Assembly: GCF_045679555.1 (NCBI RefSeq)
Contig: NC_092089.1
Coordinates: 4,687,040 to 4,751,039, forward strand
DNA from: Salvelinus alpinus
Lineage: Eukaryota > Chordata > Actinopteri > Salmoniformes > Salmonidae
DNA: 64,000 bases
Direction of reading: 5' to 3'
Of the stretch, positions 11,912 through 22,585 are shown in pieces. How positions within the stretch are numbered: position 1 is the first letter of the stretch; every line of letters begins with the position of its first letter. The notes beneath the pieces are model-generated. The model was given only the letters and a program-made list of their open reading frames with translations, was not told where the DNA came from and did no database searches. The position numbers and the translations under genes were made by a program.

Positions 11912-12172
11912 TGGCTGACCAATGGTGGCCGAGCTGAGGTGGTACTGACCAATGGTGGCCGAGGTGAGGTGGTACTGACCAATGGTGGCCGAGCTGAGGT
12001 GGTTGAGCTGAGGTGGCTGACCATTGGTGGCCGAGCTGAGGTGACTGACCAATGGTGGCCAAGCTGAGGTGGCTGACCAATGGTGGCCGAGCTGAGGTGG
12101 CGCTGAGGTGGCTGATCATTGGTGGCCAAGCTGAGGTGGCTGACCAATGGTGGCCGAGCTGAGGTGGCGCAA
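11912..12172. repeat. Minisatellite, 28-bp unit
   Basis: About nine units with GCTGACCAATGGTGGCCGAG and GCTGAGGTGG. Several copies have variable internal junctions (GTACTGACC, TGACTGACC). Open frames here are read-through. Confidence 0.93.
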
Positions 12173-12335
12173 ATTCCCATTCGAAGTCAAAAGCACATCA
12201 TCAAAAAGTTGAGAGACCAACAAAAGGGGTCTTGAGGCCAACGCTGCTGAATGTGTGAAATTAACCGATTTATTTGTTTCTGCTGATCCAGTGCTGTTGT
12301 CTGTGTCTGTGCCTGTGTCTGTGAGAAATGACAGA

Positions 12336-12998
12336 TCAGTTGCTGTGGTGCAGTGGAGGTAGGGGGGAGTTGCTGTGGTGCAGTGGAGGTAGGGAGGAGT
12401 TGCTGTGGTGCAGTGGAGGTAGGGAGGAGTTGCTGTGGTGCAGTGGAGGTAGGGAGGAGTTGCTGTGGTGCAGTGGAGGTAGGGCGGAGTTGCTGTGGTG
12501 CAGTGGAGGTAGAGAGGAGTTGTTGTGGTGCAGTGGAGGTAGAGAGGAGTTGCTGTGGTGCAGTGGAGGTAGGAGGAGTTGTTGTGTTGCAGTGGAGGTA
12601 GGGAGGAGTTGTGGGGTGCAGTGGAGGTAGGAGGAGTTGCTGTGGTGCAGTGGAGGTAGGATGAGTTGTTGTGGTGCAGTGGAGGTAGGGAGGAGTTGTG
12701 GGGTGCAGTGGAGGTAGGGAGGAGTTGCTGTGGTGCAGTGGAGGTAGGGAGGAGTTGTGGGGTGCAGTGGAGGTAGGGAGGAGTTGCTGTGGTGCAGTGG
12801 AGGTAGGGAGGAGTTGTGGGGTGCAGTGGAGGTAGAGAGGAGTTGCTGTGGTGCAGTGGAGGTAGGGAGGAGTTGTGGGGTGCAGTGGAGGTAGGGAGGA
12901 GTTGCTGTGTTGCAGTGGAGGTAGAGAGGAGTTGTGGGGTGCAGTGGAGGTAGGGAGGGGTTGCTGTGGTGCAGTGGCGGTAGAGATGAGTTGCTGTG
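12336..12998. repeat. Minisatellite, 29/30-bp unit
   Basis: About 22 copies of TGGTGCAGTGGAGGTAGGGA plus GGAGTTGCTG. From about 12600 two subtypes, TTGCTGTGGTGC and TTGTGGGGTGC, alternate, giving a roughly 59-bp higher-order unit. The roughly 300-codon minus-strand frame is read-through. Confidence 0.95.
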
Positions 12999-13006
12999 GT
13001 GTAACT

Positions 13007-13077
13007 CACTCACACTACATAACACACTACATAACACTACATAATACACTACATAACACTACATAACACTACATAAC
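13007..13077. repeat. CACTACATAA short-unit satellite, left part
   Basis: Units of about 10 and 12 bp (CACTACATAA, CACACTACATAA). The array is cut by the LINE at 13078 and resumes at about 17873, so both blocks were one locus before insertion. Confidence 0.92.
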
Positions 13078-16000
13078 GTCCAAGATGGCTTAGCAGTTCA
13101 GACGTCATTTCTGTTTCGTATTGTCGTGTCCTGTATATATATATATTTACACCTTTCTTCGCATATCTTTTATATATTTTATTATCCAAGAACTCAACTA
13201 CAAAAGCTTCCCTGCAAAAGCTTTCCTGCAACCCGCTTCACCAATTACAAAAAAGTATTATTTACCTCAAATCTGAAAAACCACCGTGGAAGCTAGCCAG
13301 GGGCTAATTCAGAAGCTAGCCAGAAAGCTAACCAGAAGCTATCCGATAGCTAGCCAGAAGCTAATCTGTAGCTGCCCGGAAATTAGCCGGTCTGCTGGCT
13401 AGCGTTGGTGTTTCAGCTGCCCACGTTTTGTGGTCATCAGCTATTCCTCTAGCTCGATAATCTACCGGCACTTTTGTGCAACGCGACTCGGACCGGAGCA
13501 TTCCGGGACTTTTTTTCTCTCTCAGTTTCCCCGGATTCCAGCCGCAGGCTCTGGTCATTTGCAGCTAGCTAGCTGCAAACCGTGTGACTACTGGCTTACG
13601 TCGATCCCGGAGCAAACTCAAATCATTCCGGAGCTAGCCAGCTGAGGAGTTCCATCAGCCATTCCTGGGCTACAGTCACCTATCCGGACCCGTTTTTTTG
13701 TTGTTTTGTTGTTGCTGCAGATACGGAGCCCCACCGGGCCTTCACGACTGACTGCCGACGTTATCTGCCCGAGGGAGTTATCCAACTGGCACCTCCGTCC
13801 CGACGTTACCTGAACGCTCATCTGGGGCCCGCTAACCGTTAGCTGTCTTATCGGCTGCTATCTGAATAAGTATATCGGACAATTATTATTATTATTTATT
13901 TATTTTTATTTTTTTCTTGGGTCACTATATCTATTTTGCCAATTTGGATTGATCCCCTCTACCACACGGAACCCCACTAACCTACCGACGGAAACGCACG
14001 AGGTATCTACAAACAGACTTCCATACTATGCTATCTTGCTACCGATAGCCATCTACCCGGCCAGCTGTCTGGATCGCCGTGACCCCAACCAACCTCTACT
14101 CACTGGACCCTTATTGATCACTCGATTAAGCATGCCTCTCCTTAATGTAAATATGCCTTGTCCATTGCTGTTCTGGTTAGTGTTTATTGGCTTATTTCAC
14201 TGTAGGGCCTCTAGCCCTGACCACTATACCATATCCAACCTCACAGTTCCACCACCCACATATGCGATGACATCACCTGGTTTCAATGATGTTTCTAGAG
14301 ACAATATCTCTCTCATCATCACTCAATACCTAGGTTTACCTCCACTGTATTCACATCCTACCATACCTTTGTCTGTACATTATTCCTTTAAGCTATTTTA
14401 TCGCCCCCAGAAACTTCCTTTTACTCTCTGCTCTAGAAGTTCTAGACGACCAATTCTCATAGCTTTTAGCCGTACCCTTATCCTACTCCTCCTCTGTTCC
14501 TCTGGTGATGTAGAGGTGAATCCAGGCCCTGCAGTACCTAGCTCCACTCCTATTCCCCAGGCGCTCTCTTTTGATGACTTCTGTAACCGTAATAGCCTTG
14601 GCTTCATGCATGTTAACATTAGAAGCCTCCTCCCTAAGTTTGTTTTGTTCACTGCTTTAGCACACTCTGCCAACCCGGATGTTTTAGCCGTGTCTGAATC
14701 CTGGCTTAGAAAGACCACCAAAAATTCTGACATTTTCATCCCCAACTACAAGATTTTCAGACAAGATAGAACGGCCAAAGGGGGCGGTGTTGCAATCTAC
14801 TGCAAAGATTGCCTGCAGAGTTCTGTTTTACTATCCAGGTCTGTTCCCAAACAATTTGAACTTCTACTTTTAAAAATCCACCTCTCTAAAAACAAGTCTC
14901 TCACCGTTGCCGCCTGCTATAGACCACCCTCTGCCCCCAGCTGTGCTCTGGACACTATATGTGAACTGATTGCCCCCCATCTATCTTCAGAGCTCGTGCT
15001 GCTAGGCGACCTAAATTTTAACATGCTTAACACCCCAGCCACCCTACAATCTAAGCTTGATGCCCTCAATCTCACACAAATTATCAATGAACCTACCAGG
15101 TACCACCCCAATTCCGTAAACACGGGTACCCTCATAGATATCATCCTAACTAACTTGCCCTCCAAATACACCTCTGCTGTTTTCAACCAAGATCTCAGCG
15201 ATCACTGCCTCATTGCCTGCATCCGTAATGGGTCAGCGGTCAAACGACCTCCACTCATCACTGTCAAACGCTCCCTGAAACACTTCAGCGAGCAGGCCTT
15301 TCTAATCGACCTGGCCGAGGTATCCTGGAAGGATATTGATCTCATCCCGTCAGTAGAGGATGCCTGGACATTTTTTAAAAATGCCTTCCTCACCATCTTG
15401 AATAAGCATGCCCCATTCAAGAAATTTAGAACCAGGAACAGATATAGCCCTTGGTTCTCTCCTGACCTGACTGCCCTTAACCAACAGAAAAACATCCTAT
15501 GGCGTTCTGCATTAGCATCGAACAGCCCCCGTGATATGCAACTTTTCAGGGAAGCCAGAAACCAATATACACAGGCAGTTAGAAAACCCAAGGCTAGCTT
15601 TTTCAAGCAGAAATTTGCTTCCTGCAACACAAATTCAAAAAAGTTCTGGGACACTGTAAAGTCCATGGAGAATAAGAACACCTCCTCCCAGCTTCCAACT
15701 GCTCTGAAGATAGGAAACACTGTCACCACCGACAAATCCACTATAATTGAGAATTTCAATAAGCATTTTTCTACGGCTGGCCATGCTTTCCACCTGGCTA
15801 CCTCTACCCCGGACAACAGCACTGCCCTCCCCTCTGCTACTCGCCCAAGCCTTCCCCATTTCTCTTTCTCCCAAATACAGTCAGCTGATGTTCTAAAAGA
15901 GCTGCAAAATCTGGACCCTTACAAATCAGCCGGGCTAGATAATCTGGACCCTTTCTTTCTAAAACTATCTGCTGAAATTGTTGCCACCCCTATTACTAGC

Positions 16001-17873
16001 CTTTTCAACCTCTCTTTCGTGTCGTCTGAGATTCCCAAAGATTGGAAAGCAGCTGCGGTTATCCCCCTCTTCAAAGGGGGGGACACTCTTGACCCTAACA
16101 GCTACAGACCTGTATCTATCCTACCCTGCCTTTCTAAGGTCTTCGAAAGCCAAGTCAACAAACAGATTACCGACCATTTCGAATCCCACCATACCTTCTC
16201 CGCTATGCAATCTGGTTTCAGAGCTGGTCATGGGTGCACCTCAGCCACGCTCAAGGTCATAAACGATATCTTAACCGCCATCGATAGGAAACAATACTGT
16301 GCAGCCGTATTCATTGACCTGGCCAAGGCTTTTGACTCTGTCAATCACCACATCCTCATCGGCAGACTCGACAGCCTTGGTTTCTCTAATGATTGCCTCG
16401 CCTGGTTCACCAACTACTTCTCTGATCGAGTTCAGTGTGTCAAATCGGAGGGTCTGTTGTCCGGGCCTCTGGCAGTCTCCATGGGGGTGCCACAGGGTTC
16501 AATTCTTGGACCGACTCTCTTCTCTGCATACATCAATGATGTCGCTCTTGCTGCTGGTGATTCTCTGATCCACCTCTACGCAGACGACACTATTCTGTAT
16601 ACTTCTGGCCCTTCTTTTGACACTGTGTTAACAACCCTCCAGGCGAGCTTCAATGCCATACAACTCTACTTCCGTGGCCTCCAATTGCTCTTAAATACAA
16701 GTAAAACTAAATGCATGCTCTTCAACCGATCGCTGCCTGCACCTGCCCGCCTGTCCAACATCACTACTCTGGACGGCTCTGACCTAGAATATGTGGACAA
16801 CTACAAATACCTAGGTGTCTGGTTAGACTGTAAACTCTCCTTCCAGACTCACATCAAACATCTCCAATCCAAAGTTAAATCTAGAATTGGCTTCCTATTC
16901 CGCAACAAAGCATCCTTCACTCATGCTGCCAAACATACCCTTGTAAAACTGACCATCCTACCAATCCTCGACTTCGGTGATGTCATTTACAAAATAGCCT
17001 CCAAAACCCTACTCAATAAATTGGATGCAGTCTATCACAGTGCCATCCGTTTTGTCACCAAAGCCCCATATACTACCCACCACTGCGACCTGTACACTCT
17101 CGTTGGCTGGCCCTCGCTTCATACTCGTCGCCAAACCCACTGGTTCCAGGTCATCTACAAGACCCTGCTAGGTAAAGTCCCCCCTTATCTCAGCTCGCTG
17201 GTCACCATAGCAACACCTACCTGTAGCACGCGCTCCAGCAGGTTTATCTCTCTGGTCACCCCCAAAACCAATTCTTCCTTTGGCCGCCTCTCCTTCCAGT
17301 TCTCTGCTGCCAATGACTGGAACGAACTACAAAAATCTCTGAAACTGGAAACACTTATCTCCCTCACTAGCTTTAAGCACCAGCTGTCAGAGCAGCTCAT
17401 AGATTACTGCACCTGTACATAGCCCATCTATAATTTAGCCCAAACAACTACCTCTTTACCTACTGTATTTATTTATTTATTTTGCTCCTTTGCACCCCAT
17501 TATTTCTGTCTCTACTTTGCGCTTTCTTCCACTGCAAACCAACCATTCCAGTGTTTTTAGTTTTATTTTACTTGCTGTGTTGTATTTACTTCGCCACCAT
17601 GGCCTTTTTATATTTTTATTTATTTTTACATATATTTGTTTGCCTTCACCTCCCTTATCTCACCTCACTTGCTCACATTGTATATAGACTTATTTTTTTT
17701 CACTGTATCATTGACTATATGTTTGTTTTACTCCATGTGTAACTATGTGTTGTTGTATGTGTCGAACTGCTTTGCTTTATCTTGGCCAGGTCGCAATTGT
17801 AAATGAGAACGTGTTCTCAATTTGCCTACCTGGTTAAATAAAGGTTAAATAAAATAAAAATAAATAAATAAAT
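13078..17873 (+). mobile_element. Near full-length fish LINE (APE-type non-LTR retrotransposon)
   Basis: A 4.8-kb insertion splits a CACTACATAA satellite. It has a roughly 0.85-1.05-kb 5' leader beginning GTCCAAGATGGCTTAGCAG, one long open frame (endonuclease plus reverse transcriptase), and a 3' UTR ending in TGGTTAAATAAAGG and an A-rich (AAAT)n tail. The target-site duplication cannot be read because the flanks are repetitive. The intact frame and preserved tail suggest a fairly young copy. The 3' end is shared with the truncated copy at 10600-11235. Confidence 0.93.
14132..17422 (+). CDS. LINE polyprotein: 2A-like motif, APE endonuclease, reverse transcriptase
   Basis: The frame is open from about 13949; I take the first in-frame ATG, at 14132, as the start (1096 residues, stop TAG at 17420-17422). 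Near residue 126-133 (14507-14530) it has GDVEVNPGP after a leucine-rich stretch, matching the 2A ribosome-skipping consensus D-V/I-E-x-N-P-G-P. The endonuclease follows: MHVNIRSLLPK, then VSESWL, FRQDRTAKGGGVAIY, LLGDLNFN and SDHCL. The RT has IPLFKGGDTLDPNSYRPVS, SGFRAGHGC, FIDLAKAFDSVNH, GVPQGSILGP and the catalytic YADD. No stop or frameshift interrupts it. In known LINEs of this type the protein nicks target DNA and copies the element's RNA in the nucleus. Clade (L2/CR1-like) is inferred, not computed. Confidence 0.9.
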   Translation: MPLLNVNMPCPLLFWLVFIGLFHCRASSPDHYTISNLTVPPPTYAMTSPGFNDVSRDNISLIITQYLGLPPLYSHPTIPLSVHYSFKLFYRPQKLPFTLCSRSSRRPILIAFSRTLILLLLCSSGDVEVNPGPAVPSSTPIPQALSFDDFCNRNSLGFMHVNIRSLLPKFVLFTALAHSANPDVLAVSESWLRKTTKNSDIFIPNYKIFRQDRTAKGGGVAIYCKDCLQSSVLLSRSVPKQFELLLLKIHLSKNKSLTVAACYRPPSAPSCALDTICELIAPHLSSELVLLGDLNFNMLNTPATLQSKLDALNLTQIINEPTRYHPNSVNTGTLIDIILTNLPSKYTSAVFNQDLSDHCLIACIRNGSAVKRPPLITVKRSLKHFSEQAFLIDLAEVSWKDIDLIPSVEDAWTFFKNAFLTILNKHAPFKKFRTRNRYSPWFSPDLTALNQQKNILWRSALASNSPRDMQLFREARNQYTQAVRKPKASFFKQKFASCNTNSKKFWDTVKSMENKNTSSQLPTALKIGNTVTTDKSTIIENFNKHFSTAGHAFHLATSTPDNSTALPSATRPSLPHFSFSQIQSADVLKELQNLDPYKSAGLDNLDPFFLKLSAEIVATPITSLFNLSFVSSEIPKDWKAAAVIPLFKGGDTLDPNSYRPVSILPCLSKVFESQVNKQITDHFESHHTFSAMQSGFRAGHGCTSATLKVINDILTAIDRKQYCAAVFIDLAKAFDSVNHHILIGRLDSLGFSNDCLAWFTNYFSDRVQCVKSEGLLSGPLAVSMGVPQGSILGPTLFSAYINDVALAAGDSLIHLYADDTILYTSGPSFDTVLTTLQASFNAIQLYFRGLQLLLNTSKTKCMLFNRSLPAPARLSNITTLDGSDLEYVDNYKYLGVWLDCKLSFQTHIKHLQSKVKSRIGFLFRNKASFTHAAKHTLVKLTILPILDFGDVIYKIASKTLLNKLDAVYHSAIRFVTKAPYTTHHCDLYTLVGWPSLHTRRQTHWFQVIYKTLLGKVPPYLSSLVTIATPTCSTRSSRFISLVTPKTNSSFGRLSFQFSAANDWNELQKSLKLETLISLTSFKHQLSEQLIDYCTCT

Positions 17874-18412
17874 AACACTACATAACACACTACATAACAC
17901 TACATAATACACTACATAACACTACATAACACTACATAACACTACATAACACTACATAACACACTACATAACACTACATAATACACTACATAACACACTA
18001 CATAACACTACATAACACACTACATAACACACTACATAACACTACATAACACACTACATAACACTACATAACACACTACAGAACACTACATAACACACTA
18101 CATAACACTACATAACACTACATAACACACTACATAACACTACATAATACACTACATAACACTGCATAACACTACATAACACACTACATAATACACTACA
18201 TAACACACTACATAATACACTACATAACACACTACATAACACTACATAACTCTACAGAACACTACATAACACACTACATAACACTACATAACACTACATA
18301 ATACAATACATACACTACATACACTACATAACACTACATAACACCACATAACACACTACATAACTCTACATAATACACTCCATAACACATAACACTACAT
18401 AACACTACACTA
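17873..18412. repeat. CACTACATAA short-unit satellite, right part
   Basis: The same 10/12-bp units as at 13007-13077 continue for about 540 bp, with scattered variants (AATACACTA, CTCTACATAA, CACTACAGAA). Confidence 0.95.
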
Positions 18413-18833
18413 TTCCCCGTTTCAGGATGTTGTGGTGCTTCACCTTTCAAACTCTGCAACAATATTGTGACTCTTCTCAAACTTGATCTAAAAACATACA
18501 TTGTTCAGTCACTGATTTGTAATTTATGTTTGACCAGTGGCCAGCCAGTGGTCGCTGAATACAGGACATACACTGTCGCTGTCAAGTGACCCAGTTGTAT
18601 CTCCCGACCTCTAAGTTCCTGTCTCTGTCTCTCTGTTGTCCTTCAGGGACCATCCTTCTCACAGTTAATTGCCTTTTTCCGAGTGACCTAGATCAGTGTT
18701 GTTTAACCTCATTTAATAACCTTACATCTGAAGGAATAATCTGTCCTAGTACTGTAACTCTGTTTGACCAGAGGGGGAGCTACAGTACAAATCTGCTCAT
18801 GAGAATGTATTTTCTCAGTGGATTTGGATCTAC
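18413..18833. other. Non-coding spacer
   Basis: No gene is recognised. It ends at a single partial copy (18834-18873) of the 59-bp minisatellite unit that is amplified further on at 19460. Confidence 0.5.
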
Positions 18834-18873
18834 TGCAGTCTGTACTGATGGGGGGGGGGGGTGCTGTACCTTA

Positions 18874-19459
18874 AAATCTCTACAGGATCGGTGTCCCGTC
18901 CTCGGGACGGTTGAGCTAACGTAGGCTAATGTGATTAGCATGAGGTTGTAATAAACAAAAACAATTCCCAGGACATAGACATATCTGATATGGGCAGAAA
19001 GCTTAAATTCGTGTTAATCTAACTACACTGTCCAATTTACGGTAGCTATTACAGTCAAAGAATACCATGCTATTGTTTGAGGAGAGTGCACAATTATGAA
19101 CTTGAAAATGTATTAATAAACCAACTAGGCATATTTGGGCAGTCTTGATACAACATTTTCAATATATATGCAATAGTTCATTGGATTAGTCTAAAGTTTT
19201 GCACATACACTGCTGCCATCTAGTGGTCAAAGTCTAAATTGCGCCTGGGCTAGAATAATTAATTATGGCCTTTCTCTTCTACCAGATCTAATGTGTTATA
19301 TTCTCCTACATTAATTTCACATTTCCACAAACTACAACGTGTTTCCTTTCAAATGGTACTAATAATATGCATATCCTTGCTTCAGGTCCTGAGCTACAGG
19401 CAGTTAGATTTGGGTCATTTTAGGTGAGAATTGAAAAAAAAGGGGTGGATCCCTAAGCC
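18874..19459. mobile_element. Non-autonomous element inserted at a TTAA-like site (piggyBac-type suspected)
   Basis: The block starts after CTGTACCTTAA and contains GGATCGGTGTCCCGTCCTCG and a downstream end GGGGTGGATCCCTAA. The flanks are two halves of the 59-bp minisatellite unit (left ...GTACCTTAA, right CTAAGCCCAACGCC), so the element sits inside a unit at a TTAA; the right copy reads CTAA. It has no coding region. The family is recognised as a dispersed salmonid repeat; the piggyBac assignment rests on the TTAA flank only. Confidence 0.55.
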
Positions 19460-19893
19460 CAACGCCTTGGGTGATCTACTGCTGTCTGTACTGATGGGGC
19501 GGTGCTGTACCTTAAGGCCCAACACCTTGGGTGATCTACTGCAGTCTGTACTGATGGGGGGTGCTGTACCTTAAGGCCCAACACCTTGGGTGATCTACTG
19601 CAGTCTGTACTGATGGGGGGTGCTGTATCTTAAGGCCCAACACCTTGGGTGATCTACTGCAGTCTGTACTGATGGGGGGTGCTGTATCTTAAGGCCCAAC
19701 ACCTTGGGTGATCGACTGCAGTCTGTACTGATGGGGGGTGCTGTATCTTAAGGCCCGACACCTTGGGTGATCTACTGCAGTCTGTACTGATGGGGGGGTG
19801 CTGTACCTTAAGGCCCGACACCTTGGGTGATCTACTGCAGTCTGTACTGATGGGGGGGTGCTGTACCTTAATAAGGCCCAACACCTTGGGTGA
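19460..19893. repeat. Minisatellite, 59-bp unit, about 7 copies
   Basis: Each unit holds CCAACACCTTGGGTGATCTA, TGCAGTCTGTACTGATGGGG and TGCTGTACCTTAAGGC. The PstI-like CTGCAG and a G-run are constant. A lone founder-like part lies at 18834-18873, beyond the inserted element. Confidence 0.95.
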
Positions 19894-20272
19894 ATCTCAA
19901 TTGTATTTCCTTGATTCCTCACAACCTCCCTCCTCATCTCTTTTTCAAAGAATATTGGAGTCGAAGATCTGAGCTTCCTCCCTTCTGATCTTCTCCACCA
20001 ATGCATTTAGAGAAGGAAGCAAGGAGACAGGATGTGAGGAATCAAGGAAGTAGAATAGAGGTGAATTCTCCTCAGCGGGTGAATATTGTTCTGTTTGTTT
20101 GTTGTTCATGATGTCCTGGTATATGTTGACACCAGATGGATGGTACAGGACTGTTCTGCCAGGTCAGTTTCAACTATAGCTACAGATGGTTTGGAAGAAC
20201 AGGAAATGGTCCAATCCCCCCCCCCTCACTCCCATCTCACATACATATGTATGGACCCTGGTCAAACGTAGT
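19894..20272. other. Spacer containing a MITE-like inverted repeat
   Basis: TTCCTTGATTCCTCACA at 19907-19923 is a perfect 17-bp inverted repeat of 20033-20049, enclosing a 109-bp interior. This suggests a small MITE or hairpin. No gene is seen in the rest. Confidence 0.6.
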
Positions 20273-20905
20273 GCACTACCCTATGAGCCCTGGTACCCTA
20301 TTCCCTATGGACCCTGGTACCCTATTCCCTATGGACCCTGGTACCCTATTCCATATGGGCCCTGGTACCCTATTCCCTATGGACCCTGGTACCCTATTCC
20401 CTATGGACCCTGGTACCCTATTCCCTATGGACCCTGGTACCCTATTCCCTATGGGCCCTGGCACCATATTCCCTATGGACCCTGGCACCCTATTCCCTAT
20501 GGGCCCTGGCACCCTATTCCCTATGGACCCTGGTACCCTATTCCCTATGGGCCCTGGTACCATATTCCCTATGGACCCTGGTACCCTATTCCCTATGGAC
20601 CCTGGTACCCTATTCCCTATGGACCCTGGTACCCTATTCCCTATGGACCCTGGTACCCTATTCCCTATGGACCCTGGTACCCTAATCCCTATGGGCCCTG
20701 GAACCCTATTCCCTATGGACCCTGGTACACTATTCCCTATGAACCCTGGCACCCTATTCCCTATGGACCCTGGCACCCTATTCCCTATGGGCCCTGGCAC
20801 CCTATTCCCTATGGGCCCTGGTACCTTATTCCCTATGGACCCTGGTACCCTATTCCCTATGGACCCTGGTACCCTATTCCCTATGGGCCCTGGTACCCTA
20901 TCATA
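20273..20905. repeat. Minisatellite, 24-bp unit, about 26 copies
   Basis: Units of GACCCTGGTACCCTATTCCC plus TATG. Because 24 is a multiple of 3, open frames of over 200 codons appear in three frames; they are not genes. The unit shares CCCTATGGGCCCTGG with the 32-bp array at 21186 and with a dispersed salmonid element ending in GTAGTGCACTA. Confidence 0.96.
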
Positions 20906-21185
20906 TGAATAGGATGCCATAGGTTTTGTGGACCAGACCAATACAAATGATGATTCCAAATGTAGAGATCCAACAGTACCGTTTTCAAGCCATCACTCGT
21001 TCTCAAGCCAAGTACAGTACATGCCTGGTTGTGAATATTCATTAGCTGTTGCTGCTCCTCCTAGCAGTGATATCCTGTATTCCCTGTAGAGGTGCTGTAG
21101 GTTTGTGACTCTGAGACGAGTCCTCACCTCTTTATCATTACTTCAGGCCCTTGGCTGTGTTCTAAACGGCACTCTATTTAATAAG

Positions 21186-21810
21186 TAGTGCACTACCCTA
21201 TGGGCCCTGGTCAAATGTAGTGCACTACCCTATGGGCCCTGGTCAAATGTAGTGCACTACCCTATGGGCCCTGGTCAAATGTAGTGCACTACCCTATGGG
21301 CCCTGGTCAAATGTAGTGCACTACCCTATGTGCCCTGGTCAAATGTAGTGCACTACCCTATGGGCCCTGGTCAAATGTAGTGCACTACCCTATGGGCCCT
21401 GGTCAAATGTAGTACACTACCCTATGGGCCCTGGTCAAATGTAGTGCACTACCCTATGGGCCCTGGTCACATGTAGTGCACTACCCTATGGGCCCTGGTC
21501 AAATGTAGTGCACTACCCTATGGGCCCTGGTCAAATGTAGTGCACTACCCTATGGGCCCTGGTCAAATGTAGTGCACTACCCTATGGGCCCTGGTCAAAT
21601 GTAGTGCACTACCCTATGGGCCCTGGTCAAATGTAGTGCACTACCCTATGGGCCCTGGTCAAATGTAGTGCACTACCCTATGGGCCCTGGTCAAATGTAG
21701 TGCACTACCCTATGGGCCCTGGTCAAATGTAGTGCACTACCCTATGGGCCCTGGTCAAATGTAGTGCACTACCCTATGGGCCCTGGTCAAATGTAGTGCA
21801 CTACCCTATG
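21186..21810. repeat. Minisatellite, 32-bp unit, about 20 copies
   Basis: Very homogeneous units with GTAGTGCACTACCCTATGGG and CCCTGGTCAAAT. The unit matches the inner part of a palindromic salmonid element whose left flank (TAAACGGCACTCTATTTAAT, about 21163) and right flank (AAAGTAGTGCACTATAAAGA, about 22542) are still recognisable. Confidence 0.96.
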
Positions 21811-21997
21811 GGGCCGTAGGTAGCCTAGTGGTTAGAGCGTTGGGCCAGTAACCGAAAGGTTGCTGGATCGAATCCCCGAGCTGACAAGGTAAACATCTGT
21901 CCTTCTGCCCCTGAACAAGGCAGTTAATCCACTGTTCCCTGGTAGGCCGTCATTGTAAATAAGAATTTGTTCTTAACTGACTTACCTAGTTTTTAAA
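21811..21997 (+). mobile_element. HpaI-type tRNA-derived SINE
   Basis: The tRNA-related head has an A box TAGCCTAGTGG (21821-21831) and a B box GGATCGAATCC (21865-21875), both close to the RNA polymerase III consensus. The body GAGCTGACAAGGTAAACATC, CCCTGAACAAGGCAG and the tail TAAGAATTTGTTCTTAACTG are typical of the salmonid HpaI family. It separates the 32-bp array from the 24-bp array that follows. Confidence 0.93.
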
Positions 21998-22007
21998 AAA
22001 TGTGTCC

Positions 22008-22530
22008 CTATTCCCTATGGGCCCTGGTACCCTATTCCCTATGGACCCTGGTACCCTATTCCCTATGGACCCTGGTACCCTATTCCCTATGCGCCCGGGT
22101 ACCCTATTCCCTATGGACCCTGGCACCCTATTCCCTATGGACCCTGGTACCCTATTCCCTATGGACCCTGGTACCCTATTCCCTATGGGCCCTGGTACCC
22201 TATTCCCTATTCCCTATGGACCCTGGTACCCTATTCCCTATGAACCCTGGTACCCTATTCCCTATGGACCCTGGCAACCTATTCCCTATGGGCCCTGGTA
22301 CCCTATTCCCTATGGACCCTGGTACCCTATTCCCTATGGACCCTGGCACCCTATTCCCTATGGGCCCTGGTACCCTATTCCCTATGGACCCTGGTACCCT
22401 ATTCCCTATGGACCCTGGCACCCTATTCCCTATGGACCCTGGTACCCTATTCCCTATGGACCCTGGTACCCTATTCCCTATGGACCCTGGTACCCTAATC
22501 CCTATGGGCCCTGGCACCCTATTCCCTATG
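22008..22530. repeat. Minisatellite, 24-bp unit, second block
   Basis: The same 24-bp unit as at 20273-20905 (CCCTGGTACCCTATTCCC), about 21 copies, ending in GGACCCTGGTCAAAAGTAG and the flank of the palindromic salmonid element (to about 22585). Confidence 0.95.
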
Positions 22531-22585
22531 GACCCTGGTCAAAAGTAGTGCACTATAAAGACAATAGGGTGCAATTTGGGACCCG

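Noticed and set aside
18586-18924. 112-codon frame near 18.6 kb
   Set aside because: No recognisable protein, overlaps a minisatellite unit and a transposon edge, no splice or promoter support.
20136-20912. Collagen-like MDPGTLFP repeat frames
   Set aside because: 24-bp minisatellite derived from a dispersed salmonid element; three frames are equally open.
21811-21900. Possible tRNA gene with A and B boxes
   Set aside because: It is the tRNA-related head of an HpaI SINE; the cloverleaf is not intact and the SINE body follows.
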